This document shows, piece after piece, positions 46,101-56,589 of a stretch of 64,000 bases of DNA. Positions within the stretch are counted from its first letter, which is position 1, and every line of letters starts with the position of its first letter. Source of the DNA: Marasmius tenuissimus (lineage: Eukaryota; Basidiomycota; Agaricomycetes; Agaricales; Marasmiaceae); the NCBI GenBank assembly GCA_029532415.1, contig JAQOTA010000022.1:496001-560000 (forward strand), given 5' to 3'. Made by a program: the position numbers and the translations under genes. Under the pieces are notes generated by a model. The model did no database searches and was not told the DNA's origin. It saw only the letters and a list, made by a program, of their open reading frames with translations.

Positions 46101-47599
46101 CTTCAAAATCCTCCCAATCTCGATGCCTGAGAATTTTTTTCGTCAAGATTTAGAAGGCACGGAATACGGGAGAACTTGGACAATCTGGAAAACACATAAC
46201 ACAGGGTACATTTGGGTGTTGCAGCTCACCCTCGACTATTGCGCTAAAACTTTGAAGTATAGTCCATAGTGGTCGAAGAACCCAGCAAGCTTAATTTGCG
46301 GCCGCAGAACTGGCGACTCTCAAAAACCTACCCACCCGCTACTACCGCAATGCTTGCATCGTCGCAGTAAAACGATGGCCTTCAATCGGAGGGAAAATTC
46401 GGTACAAGTCCTCGACGCGTTGGATTTCAAAGAACGAATAACCCTTTTACGTTGGAAAACGCTACCTATACCTGAAAATGCGAGGAGGAAATTGCTTGTA
46501 CCATCTCGCTCACGGAGCACCGACGTAGCTGTCTCAATCTGGGCTGTTGGAATACGCAAGTGGGTGAAACCTCTTACGCACGCACGCCATCTGACCTCAA
46601 CGAGCTAATCTTGACGATTTGGACTTCCTAAAAACAGGCTTGATCCTCTGCACTCAATTCATCTTAGGCACCCTCCTCCTCCACCGCCTGCCGTACGGCC
46701 TCACTCAACAACGACACCTTAACGTTCCCTCAGTCGGTCTCTTCCGGTCTCGTCACTCACTGCAGCTCGACCTTGCTCCTTCTTCACCCACGTAGTACGC
46801 GTCGGAGTACTCAATGGCTCCATCGAGTTGATATTGCGGTTCAACAACCCACACAATATATTGTGGTGACAGCTGAACCTCTTTGAAGGCTCAAATCCCT
46901 CTTGACTAGAAAGGCCTCTGGCTTGACTGTAGCGTAGTCATTGAAGATAAACCGGCACCGTCGAAATGTGCGCCTCATATTCACTGATGAAAAGCCGTCA
47001 AATTCCCCCCGCTGAAAAGGCTCGCAATCTCGGGACCAGGCATACACAAAGTCGGGTTCAGCGACTGCGCGCACCGAAACCAAAGAATCATCATCCGTTT
47101 CGTCAAGGAAACGCGGCTGCAAACAGGTGCACAGATGGATGTGATGGTTATCGACATGAGGGGATTGTGTCGTTGCTTCGTGGGCGAAAGAGGGCATTGT
47201 TGGGAAATCCCTCCCCGGGGGATGGAGATTACGGGCAGCAATAACACCAACGTCAACGTACTCCGAGCTATTGTGGTGGATGTGGTGGATGCGCCATTTG
47301 AGGGATGCAGAGGTTGTAGGGAGCGTAGATTGGCCCGGGTCAGGTTGTGGAGGATGCGGAGATGAGGGAAACGGTACTTGAAGGCGGAGAAGTAGGGTGG
47401 GACAAATTTCGTGTAACCACCTACACCAGTTCCAGGGAGTAGAGGAGTATTATCAGTGTCGAGTTTATTGTCGCAAGGGTCGATGAGGGCTGTACCGGAG
47501 AGCAGGGTTTAGTGCGGAGGGTTTTGTTTTCCTTCTTTCTCTTACATATGTCCCTATACCGATACTCTTCATCGCCTACTTTGACTCGTTACCGACTTT
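46101..47599. other. unit-specific spacer, no gene seen
   Basis: About 1.5 kb between tandem units A and B without a counterpart in the other units. Open frames near 46.35-46.6 and 46.8-47.4 kb have no domain or splice support. Confidence 0.35.
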
Positions 47600-48177
47600 C
47601 TTATCTCGCATGCACCCCCGTCGATTCAGATAGTGACAGCTTCAGCTGTCTGCTGTAATCAAAGTGGGACGTTGAGCCGCTGGATGACCAAGAAAGCGTT
47701 GGTGTACTCACCAATAACTGTGAGGCCGCAAGTAGATCCTCGGGAATGGATTGAACGGGTAGGAGAATATGAATGGGAATGTCTGTTGACGACAGCGAGA
47801 AGAAAAGGTTCAACTTTGGATCGTACGGCGGTGATGAATGTGGTAGTATGAGACCGTTGAAGGGGGAATTGGCCCACAGGGCTAGTCATTTTCGCGCACA
47901 ATAGACCTTGTCAGTCCGATGCTGGTGACCCTCGAGGACATTGCCGACTGTGAGAGATCAACATGAGTGATGGTATGTTGGAAGTCTGATTTCAAGACTT
48001 TGAACCCTCCGAAATCGGATACGATTCTACTTATCAGACTCAGGACACAGGAAGAGGATGGAGTACATTTCGAATTGTATGCATTTATTACAGGTTCTGA
48101 ATAGTACTAAATACTGGTTTGATAAATAGTAAAATAGATAATGTTACTGAGGTATCCGTCGTAAACTCGCTTCGTGT
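47600..48177. repeat. alpha 3'-flank repeat, copy at unit B
   Basis: Counterpart of 42.40-43.03 kb; shares TTGAGCCGCTGGATGACCAA-like and GAGAAGAAAAGGTTC words and the alpha 3' UTR. Confidence 0.6.
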
Positions 48178-48857
48178 CTAGATATCTTCGTCGCAGCCGA
48201 CAATCTTCTGGTCGAAAACGACCTGGTCGGTAGGCTGAATACTGCCTACTCCGTTGTTGTACCACACGTAGTGGTAGTCATCCTTGCCGGCCTCTCCCGT
48301 CGGGTCGCCGTAGTTGAGACGAACACGTCCAACAAACGTCTTTGCGGTAATCTTCGCAACTAGCGCAGCCTACATCGACGAAAGACGCGTCAGACTCAAT
48401 CGACGCATGTAAAACAAAACAGTCTCACCTTCTTCCCAGGCTGAATAGTGACCTCAACGTTCTGCCTGAACGTCTTTGCCTCGGTGTTGCTCCACGTATC
48501 CGAACTCTCAAACGACACCCCGACAGGCAACTCCTCGCCTCCGTCGGCGGAGAATCCGACACTCACACCGTACTTCCACGTCTGTGAGACAGTACGGTCA
48601 CCACCGATCGTGGTCTTGAGGTCCGTCGTTCCACCCTTGCAGTTGTCCACGGGATCACCGACGATTTGGGTGATGATAGAGTCAGGACCGGTCTCTTGAG
48701 ACTCGAAGGTGCACTTGTCGGCGTCTCCTGGGTCACGGCCAGGGCAGTGTTGAAGGCCAGCGGGGTCGGGACGGTCGACGTTCTTGCGCTTCTCGACGGT
48801 CGCTGCTGAAGCGCTGAGGGCAGCAATAGCGAGGGTAACGAGAGCGGAGAAGTGCAT
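48178..48857 (-). CDS. alpha 3 (KNVDR family)
   Basis: Exons 48429-48857 and 48178-48369 (59-nt intron) give 206 aa. Exon one encodes the same protein as alpha 2 over its whole length as far as I can see, despite many synonymous base changes. An upstream in-frame ATG at 49046 would add 63 residues before the signal peptide and is rejected because the signal peptide then would be internal. Confidence 0.85.
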
Positions 48858-49726
48858 CGTGAGTGAACAGAAGTTGATTGGAGAGGTTGATGGGTGGTCT
48901 GAGAGAAGTCGAGGCACTTGATGAGGAAAGTAGTCGATTTGGGGCCTGCTTTTATAGGTTTCAAGCCTCTGAGCGATGGTGTGAAGTTGAAGTCCTGACG
49001 ACGCACTATGCGGTGACAAACTTGCGATGAGTCCGTAATGGTACATGAAACAAGACTCGAACCACTGACCTCATAGCTAAGAATTGAATCTACATCCAGA
49101 GCGTCGCACTCTAACATGGAAAGCGAAGTGGCGCATCAATGATGTCGATGAACGTCCTTTTCCGAAAGTGGAGTCTCGGCGATGCCAGATTCAGGTTCCC
49201 TCTGACTGGAAATTGAATATAAGCGCCCGGAGGCCAGAATGGAATCAATGTGGTATCCACAACGCCGCCGTGATTTAGAGCGCACCCGTTGTGCATGTTA
49301 CATCGACGGTGTGGAGCCCTACAATGGATCAAATAAGAGCCTCATTGATTCGCAATGAGTCCCCTTGGAAAATACGCACCACATTTAAATTCCCCCGCAC
49401 TGCCAGTTATGATGCAGGACCCTGAGATGCCTACAACAGCTGAACAACACCTCCCCGGTCTCGGGTTTCAAGTCCATACTCCCGCTTCGGAGCGGGCGAG
49501 CGGGTGAGGGTACCGCGCAATGGTGACCTCACAGAGCTATGAAGTCATCCCAGTGTACATTCCGGCTCTCGAACAGAAAACAAGTAGGAATGACCAGTGT
49601 TCTGGTGTGTCAGAGAGTTTCAGCAAACGACCGGAACCGTATAAAAGCTGGTCACCTTTTCACAGTATTGAACAACACTCTCCTCGTCTTTCAACACCTA
49701 GTTCCTCTCTTCCGAGTCCAGCCATC
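48858..49726. promoter_or_regulatory. bidirectional promoter of pair 3
   Basis: 869 bases. Alpha TATA at about 48950-48956 (minus strand), beta TATAAAAG at about 49640-49647. The inverted repeat is weakened on its left arm (CGGAGG) at 49228-49270; the CCCGCTTCGGAGCGGG hairpin is at about 49485-49500; tRNA-like GACTCGAACC at about 49054. Confidence 0.7.
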
Positions 49727-50413
49727 ATGCGTTGCACCTCTTTCGTCGCCCTCGCTGTTGCAGTTGCCGCCGTCTCTGCTGCTCCTTCCGAGGTTCACCT
49801 CCAAGCCCGAAAGAACGTCGACCGACCTGATCCCGCTGGTTTGGACCACTGCCCCGGCCGTCCAACTGGCGATGCCGACGCTTGCACCTTCGAGAAACAA
49901 GTATGTCTCTCTAACCGTCCTTACTGAACCCCCACTAACAAAACTCTCTTCGCATAGGGTGACCTCCCAGACCGCCGCAGGTGGTTCCAGCTCGGTACCC
50001 CAGTTGCCAACTGCGACAACCCAGGTGCACCCGACATCACTACCGACGTCGGAGGCGAAATCACCAGGACCGACACCTGGGAGCATACTGATAAAGCCGA
50101 GATCAACCTCGCCGGCATCAAGATCGGCGGAGAGGGTGGTTGGAGCGAGTCGCAATCCACCACTGTCCGTCAGATGATCTCTGTCACCGTTCCCGCTGGT
50201 AAACAGCGTGTTGCTGTCGTGGGCATCAACCACAAGGAGAGCAATGGAAGGATCCGTATCAACTACGGTGATCCTACTGGAGAGGCGGGGAAGAACGACT
50301 ACCATTATATATGGTATGCGAATGACTTGGTGTCTTCGCAGCCTACGGACGACCAGGAGTATGATGCGAAAGAAATCAGCTGTGGGGAGACGTTGGATCT
50401 GAACAATTTGTAG
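49727..50413 (+). CDS. beta 3 (KNVDR family)
   Basis: Exons 49727-49900 and 49958-50413 give 209 aa. The donor is CAA|GTATGT. It is nearly the same as beta 2; a visible difference is EISCGETLD in place of EINCGETLD just before the last cysteine. Confidence 0.85.
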
Positions 50414-51350
50414 ACGATGATGAACTTAGCGCGACGAACCTGTAGTTGAAGTTGTTAATTATTCAAGCTATTTATTGCAAAGATGTAATTCCACACCTTT
50501 ACGAAAGTCTCAGTCCGAGAAAGCGTACAGTGATCATCTGTACTCGCAAGAATTCAACACACACCGATGTCTTCGATGTGGTACAGCGTGCCTGCTTTCG
50601 ACCGTTGGTTTCGTGAGTTATCGTCAGCCTTGAGGCCTTGACCGCCACTAATTGCCACCAGAGCTAAGGACGTATCTGGACACGACGATGAATGCAGAGC
50701 TTCCAGCTGCGCAGTGCAAACTTCCGAGATTCCATACCTGTGCTACCAGTGTCCGGGAACAAAAAAAAACACAGGGAAATGGATGTGTCGCTCACGAAGT
50801 TCCGGAACCATTGATCTTCCTTGAAAGCTTGATCGCTCGCTCTCCTCTTCAAACTTGAGAACCACATATCCAGCAAGGGAGTAAGATCTACGACCACCCA
50901 GTCGCCATTGTGCGATGACACAAATCAAGACCAACACTAAGAGAGGGAGTTCAGATTCTTTTGGGGCGGGTATATAGCGAGATGTCCGTCAACGTGGTGA
51001 CCGAGTTACTGGAGCTCTTTATCTGAGAATGAGACAAGAGTGCATCGTCGTTACTTAGGACCGTGGCAATGGTGGCAGTTTGAATGAAAGGCGCGACGAC
51101 GGGCGCTTGTCAGACGCGAATCTTTTTCTCTCGCTACGTTTAGTACGACCACAACAACGCCAGTTCAAACGTTCACCTTTCATCATCATCCAGCCACTCT
51201 CGAATGGTTCTCTTCTACTGGCGACTCTTTGGTACTCCAATGAGTCTTTCCTCCCGCCAACCTCGTTCCCCGTGCTTGAGGCCTTTCAATGGAGCTCCAG
51301 ACTGATTCTTGAATTAGAGGACTGGGAACACGAGAGAAGATGTACAACCT
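50414..51350 (+). repeat. beta 3'-flank repeat, copy 4
   Basis: Counterpart of 45.29-46.10 kb, starting with the same 3' UTR, then the KRRASDQAF-type frame on the minus strand (about 50.79-50.89 kb) and the CGACGACGGGCGCTTGTCAG segment near 51.10 kb. Confidence 0.6.
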
Positions 51351-51640
51351 CGGAACATATCCGGTAGAACAACGCCTGCACAAAATCTCTGCGCTGGAGC
51401 CTCAGGGTATACCTTTAATCGTCAACTGACTCAACAAGTTACAGAAAGCGTCTTATCCTTATCCCGATCTGCGCGTCCCAGTTCTTCCGTTATAGTAAAA
51501 TCAACCGCCGCCGCCGTCTCCTCATTGGACTGTTGCCTCTCTCTTGTCATTGATCATTGCATGATGTATCGATTCACACAGAATTCGCATCATCTCTTGT
51601 CTCATTGGCTCTCTAATCCATCCGTGTCTCTATTGGTCAA
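51351..51640. other. spacer between units B and C
   Basis: No gene seen; not recognisably repeated elsewhere in the window. Confidence 0.3.
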
Positions 51641-51649
51641 ATAGGGAGA

Positions 51650-51795
51650 ACGAGAACACAGCAACTCGAACGTACTGCGGATCATCTACTGCCAGCTCAT
51701 TTTCCCGGTACCCAGTCATCAGGATCATTATCAAACGTTTTAGCTTGAACGTTGACGTTTATTTTGGTAGCGTGAGGGCTTTCGGTGGAGGGCCG
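51650..51795. pseudogene. scrambled DUF6699 gene fragment
   Basis: Bases 51650-51738, read on the minus strand, match the part of the DUF6699 gene encoding TFNNDPDDRLPEDDLP and the following cysteine-rich end, with stops and a frameshift. Bases 51741-51795, read on the plus strand, match the preceding part encoding GIDVYFGGVRAIGG. The two neighbouring coding blocks are therefore in opposite orientation here, so an inversion has occurred within the fragment. Confidence 0.65.
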
Positions 51796-51949
51796 GAGTC
51801 CCTTATGATGGTCTCAGTCAACACTACACTGATGTATCGGAGGGCTGGCGAGAGTCGGTATCACAGGTCTGAAAAGGCGTCGACGGAATCCTTGACTCGC
51901 CAGGGCGCGATCTTCGTGGCGTTGACGCCAGGAAAGACTGCGTGAGTGG

Positions 51950-52513
51950 GTGAAAGTTACAGTTTGCAGAGGAGAGGTGTATGACATTTGCGGTTATTTG
52001 CTGTCATACGTGGAACGTTGAGCCGGTGGGTGGCCAAGAAAGCGTCGAGTGTACTCGCCAGTAGTTCGCAAGTAGAACCTCGGGGATTAGTTAAACGGGT
52101 AGAGGGAGAATAGGAATGGGAATGTCTGTTAACGATAGTGAGAAGAAAAAGTTCGACGTTGGTTTTTGTGGCCATGATGGTGGTGGTACGGGACAATGAA
52201 ACAATTTTGAGGCCGCTGAAGGAGCAATTGGCCATCGGGCCCTCAGCTGCTTCATCGTCGAGAACATTGGCGACTGTGAGAGGTCACAGGTGTTGGAGGT
52301 CTTATTTTGAGACTAACCCTCCAACATCGAGAAGGCACAAGTAGAATATCGAACTCGCTTCGGCTTGTCAAACTCAGGGCACACGATGAGATTGAAGGAC
52401 AGTTTCGTGTTGTATGTATTTATTACAAGTTCTGAATAGTATTGAACACGTAGTTTGATAAATAGCGAAATAGATAATGGTGCTGAGGTATCCGTCATAA
52501 ACTCGTTTCGTGT
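51950..52513. repeat. alpha 3'-flank repeat, copy at unit C
   Basis: Counterpart of 42.40-43.03 and 47.60-48.18 kb, ending in the alpha 3' UTR (TTTGATAAATAG). Confidence 0.6.
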
Positions 52514-53198
52514 CTAGATGTCCTCGTCGCAGCCGACAATCTTCTGGTCGAAAACCACCTGGTCGGTAGGCTGGATACTGCCCACTCCGTTGTTGTACCA
52601 CACGTAGTGGTAGTCATCCTTACCGGCCTCTCCCGTCGGGTCGCCATAGTTGAGACGAACACGTCCAACGAAGGTCTTTGCAGTAATCTTCGCAACCAAC
52701 GCGGCCTAAATCAACGAAAAGACGCGTCAGACTCAACCAACGCGTATAACACAAGACAAAGAGTCTCACCTTCTTCCCAGGCTGAATAGTAACCTCAACG
52801 TTCTGCCTGAACGTCTTCGCCTCGGTGTTACTCCACGTATCCGAGCTCTCGAATGACACCCCAACAGGTAATTCCTCGCCTCCGTCGGCGGAGAACCCAA
52901 CACTCACACCGTACTTCCACGTCTGCGAGACAGTACGGTCACCACCGATCGTGGTCTTGAGGTCAGTCGTTCCGCCCTTGCAGTTGTCCACGGGGTCACC
53001 GACGATTTGGGTGATGATCGAGTCGGGACCGGTCTCTTGAGACTCGAAGGTGCATGTGTCGGCGTCTCCTGGGTCGCGGCCAGGGCAGTGTTGGAGGCCA
53101 GCGGGATCGGGGCGGTCGACGTTCTTGCGCTTCTCGACGGTCGCTGCTGAAGCGCTGAGGGCAGCAATAGCGAGAGTGACGAGAGCGGAGAAGTGCAT
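52514..53198 (-). CDS. alpha 4 (KNVDR family)
   Basis: Exons 52770-53198 and 52514-52705 (64-nt intron) give 206 aa. It differs visibly from alpha 2 and alpha 3 by TCTFE instead of KCTFE. Exon two is open and ends VGCDEDI. Confidence 0.85.
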
Positions 53199-54084
53199 CG
53201 TGAGTGAAGAGAAGTTGATTAGAAAGGTTGATGGGTGGTCTGAGAGAGAAGTCGAGGCACTTGATGAGGAAAGTAGTCGATTTGGGGCCTGCTTTTATAG
53301 GTTTCAAGCCTCTGAGCGATGGTGTGAAGTTGAAGTCCTGACGACGCACTATGCAGTGACAAACTTGCGATGAGTCCGTGATGATACATGAAACAAGGAC
53401 TCGAACCACTGACCTCATACTTAGAATTGATTCTACATCCAGAGCGTCGCACTCTAACATGGAAAGCGAAGTGGCGCATCAATGATGTCGATGAACGTCC
53501 TTTCCCGAAAGTGGAGTCTCGGCGATGCCAGATTCAGGTTCCCTCTGACTAGAAGTTGAATATAAGCGCCCGGCGGCCAAAACGAAATCAATGTGGTATC
53601 CACAACGCCGCCGTGATTTCGAACGCACCCGTTGTGCATGTTACATCGACGGTGTGGAGCCCTACAATGGATGAAATTAGAAACTGATTGATTTGCAATG
53701 AGTCCCCTTGGAAAATACGCACCACATTTAAATTCCCCCGCACTGCCAGTTGTGATGCGGGACCCGGAAATGCCTACAACTGCTGAACAATACTCTACAA
53801 TCCCTCCCAGTCTCGGGTTTCAAGTCCATATTCCCGCTTCGGAGCGGGTGAGCGGTTGAGGTTGACCGCGCAATGGTGACCTCAGAGAAAACTATGAGGT
53901 CATTCCAGCGTCCATTTCGGGCCTCTGACAGAAAGCAAGTAGAAACGAGCGATGTTCTGGTGTGTCAGAGAGTTTCAGCAAGCGACCAGAAACGTATAAA
54001 AGCTGGTCACCTTTTCACAGTATCGAACAACAACTCTTTCCTCGTCTTTCAACACCAAGTTCCTCTCTTCCGAGTCCAGCCATC
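53199..54084. promoter_or_regulatory. bidirectional promoter of pair 4
   Basis: 886 bases. Alpha TATA at about 53293-53299 (minus strand), beta TATAAAAG at about 53995-54002. Inverted repeat CGGCGG...CCGCCG at 53571-53613 with the TGTGGTATCCACA core; hairpin CCCGCTTCGGAGCGGG at about 53834-53849; tRNA-like GACTCGAACC at about 53399. Confidence 0.75.
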
Positions 54085-54771
54085 ATGCGTTGCACCTCTT
54101 TCGTCGCCCTCGCTGTTGCAGTTGCCGCCGTATCTGCTGCTCCTTCCGAGGTTCACCTCCAAGCCCGAAAGAACGTCGACCGACCTGATCCCGCTGGTTT
54201 GGACCACTGCCCCGGCCGTCCAACTGGCGATGCCGACGCTTGCACCTTCGAGAAGCAGGTATGTCCATCTAACTGTCAACACTGAGCCCCCGCTAACGAA
54301 ACTCTCCTCGTATAGGGTGACCTCCCGGACCGCCGCAGGTGGTTCCAGCTCGGTACCCCAGTCGCCAACTGCGACAACCCAGGTGCACCCGACATCACCA
54401 CCGACGTCGGAGGTGAAATCACCAGGACCGACACCTGGGAGCATACTGATAAGGCTGAAATCAACCTCTTTGGTATCAAGATCGGCGGAGAGGGTGGCTG
54501 GAGCGAATCGAAGTCCACCACTGTCCGTCAGATGATCTCCGTTACGGTCCCCGCTGGTAAGCAGCGCGTTGCTGTCGTGGGTATCAACCACAAGGAGAGC
54601 AGTGGAAGGATCCGTCTCAACTACGGTGATCCTACTGGAGAGGCCGGGAAGAACGACTACCATTATATCTGGTATGCGAATGACTTGGTGTCTTCGCAGC
54701 CTACGGACGACCAGGAGTATGACGCTAAGGAAATCAACTGTGGGGAGACGTTGGATTTGAACAACTTGTAG
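54085..54771 (+). CDS. beta 4 (KNVDR family)
   Basis: Exons 54085-54258 and 54316-54771 give 209 aa, donor CAG|GTATGT. It combines the NLFGIKIGG of beta 1 and beta 5 with the exon-one sequence of beta 2 and beta 3, so it may be a product of gene conversion or an intermediate. Confidence 0.85.
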
Positions 54772-55740
54772 ATGACGATAAATCGAGCGCAACGAACCTG
54801 TAGTTTGACTTGTTAATTATTCCAGCTATTTATTGCAAAGATGTAATTTCACACCTCTACGAATGCTTCTGCCTGAGAAAATCCGCAGTGACCATCTACT
54901 CACTGGCAAGGCTTGACCCAGCGACAATAGCACGTCCGTTTTCAACCGTTTTTCTCATTCCCGGTGGCATCAGGTCCCATCTTGATATTCCTATCAGCAG
55001 AGATGTATTGGCTGAAGCGTTTGAAGCTGTACGGTAGCGTGAACGTCCAGAATCCCCTACTAGTTATCAGTTGAAACTTGAAAGCAAAAGAGGCGTACAG
55101 ATCACTCACGGATTCCGAAATCGTTACCATTGACTACTGTCGCCTCTCATCGTTACACACCATACATCCATCGAGGGAGAGCGTCATCCAAGGAAGAAGG
55201 CTGCGATTACCCGGTCGTCATTCAAATTGTACGTCGTCCGAGTTCGGGTTGGTTCAGGATAGGTTTATTGCGATGTCGTAGACGATAGCTTCGAACCGGT
55301 GGTGATTGGGTATTGGAGGATATCGTGTTTGAGGATGAGGCCAAAGACGTTAATCATTTGAGGGAAACGCGGCCGATATCGTTGCACATCACGATGGCAG
55401 TGGTGACGATTTGAGCGAAAGGCGTGACGATGGGCGCTTGTTGGACGCGAATTTCTTTCTCTCGTCAACCACGACAACAGTCACTGTCCCAGGCCACTTT
55501 TTTCATCGTCAAGCTACTTTCGAACCATTCTCTCTGAGAAAACCCCCCTAATTCGTACCGACCTCTTCCCCGCCTGGTTTCACGCGTTCAAAGATCTTTG
55601 ACATCCAAAAGATACAGAATACAAGAGAAGGTGGAACCCACCTAGGACAGGCTCCACTATCGTCGCCCTGGAACCTCAAGATACACTCATGATTGTCGAC
55701 GAGCCTAACGAAAATTGATAGTAACTCGACGTGCAAGCCT
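54772..55740 (+). repeat. beta 3'-flank repeat, copy 5
   Basis: Starts with the TTATTGCAAAGATGTAATT 3' UTR and continues through the GGCGCTTG-type block (about 55.41 kb) to a TGGAACCTCAAGATACACTC segment near 55.67 kb that also occurs at 14.94 kb. The KRRASDQAF frame is not preserved. Confidence 0.6.
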
Positions 55741-55903
55741 CAGAAAGTGTCTCATACTTCACCTGAGCCCGAGCCAAGCACCTGTTCCAATCTCTCGATA
55801 GTAGCATCGCTCGCCTCTCAATACCTATTGATCTTCTCATCTATTACTACATGGTCCGTCAACTGCATTCTCTCCCCTCAGACTTTGATCGTCAAGTTCA
55901 AGC

Positions 55904-56589
55904 TCAAGGCTCAACCAATACTCCAGGTACGATGCGGTTCTTTCCGTCTAAATACGTCTTCTTCAACCATTCTTCCTGGTCCTTAGATCTCTGCGCGAAC
56001 TCATCCTTCGCTTTTTTATCATCAATCGCGATGGATATAACGATTGCAGAGGTGTTGGGCGCCGGGATCTTGTTCAACGCCCATATAATCCACTTCGTGA
56101 GGGCAGATGGCTCGTGGTCCCTGTGCGGCACAAGAATAGGGTGAGTCGTTGTCGTCGTCAAGCCTGGTAGCACTAGACTTACTCGCTAACAAACTCCAAC
56201 AGCCCATCCTTATTCCGAACATAATCATTGAGGTCAACTTGACACGTCGTCTCCCTCCACTCTCCAGTCCACTGGTTCCCGTACCACAACATATCCCACC
56301 TCGTCGTACTCTTGTTTTTCTCCCACTCTTCTTTCATGGATATGGTGGTGCCGCTGAACGTCGCGGTGCGGCGGAGGTGATCTTCCTTATAGTTGATAAG
56401 GGGGAGGTCACCGGAATAACGACCGGGTCCTTCGAAAGGTTTGATGCCTCCGATACCTCGGATGGCGAGACAGTTGTTGATGTTGAGCAAGGAGGTAACC
56501 CATCTACCGTCCGGAGTTGAGCATTCGGCGCTGAGGATACCGGTATCGGTGTTGTAGGCGATGTTGCGGGAGCTTGCACTGAAGGACAT
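55904..56589 (-). CDS. CVNH (cyanovirin-N-like) domain protein
   Basis: Exons 56183-56589 and 55904-56120 give 207 aa. Residues 1-134 have the CVNH rhythm: SFSASSRNIAY, GILSAECSTPDG, LLNINNCLAIRGIGGI, then GRYSGD, a second half with LRRTATFSG and CQVDLNDYVRNKDGLLEF. CVNH proteins are small sugar-binding lectins. Here the first half lacks the usual early cysteine (SASS) and a Trp-rich insert (MLWYGNQWTGEW) sits in the second half. Exon two adds a helical, lysine-rich tail ending GVLVEP that ordinary CVNH proteins lack. No signal peptide is seen, so it is probably cytosolic. Sugar binding is inferred. Confidence 0.6.

Noticed and set aside
48396..49046. 216-codon version of alpha 3 with a longer N-terminus
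   Set aside because: The extension would place the signal peptide internally and also reads through the intron donor; the MHFSA start is shared by all five alphas.
54049..54792. Long minus-strand frames opposite every beta gene (for example 247 codons here)
   Set aside because: They are antisense shadows that appear because the beta genes are so alike; they start within or beyond the 3' UTR and ignore the beta intron.
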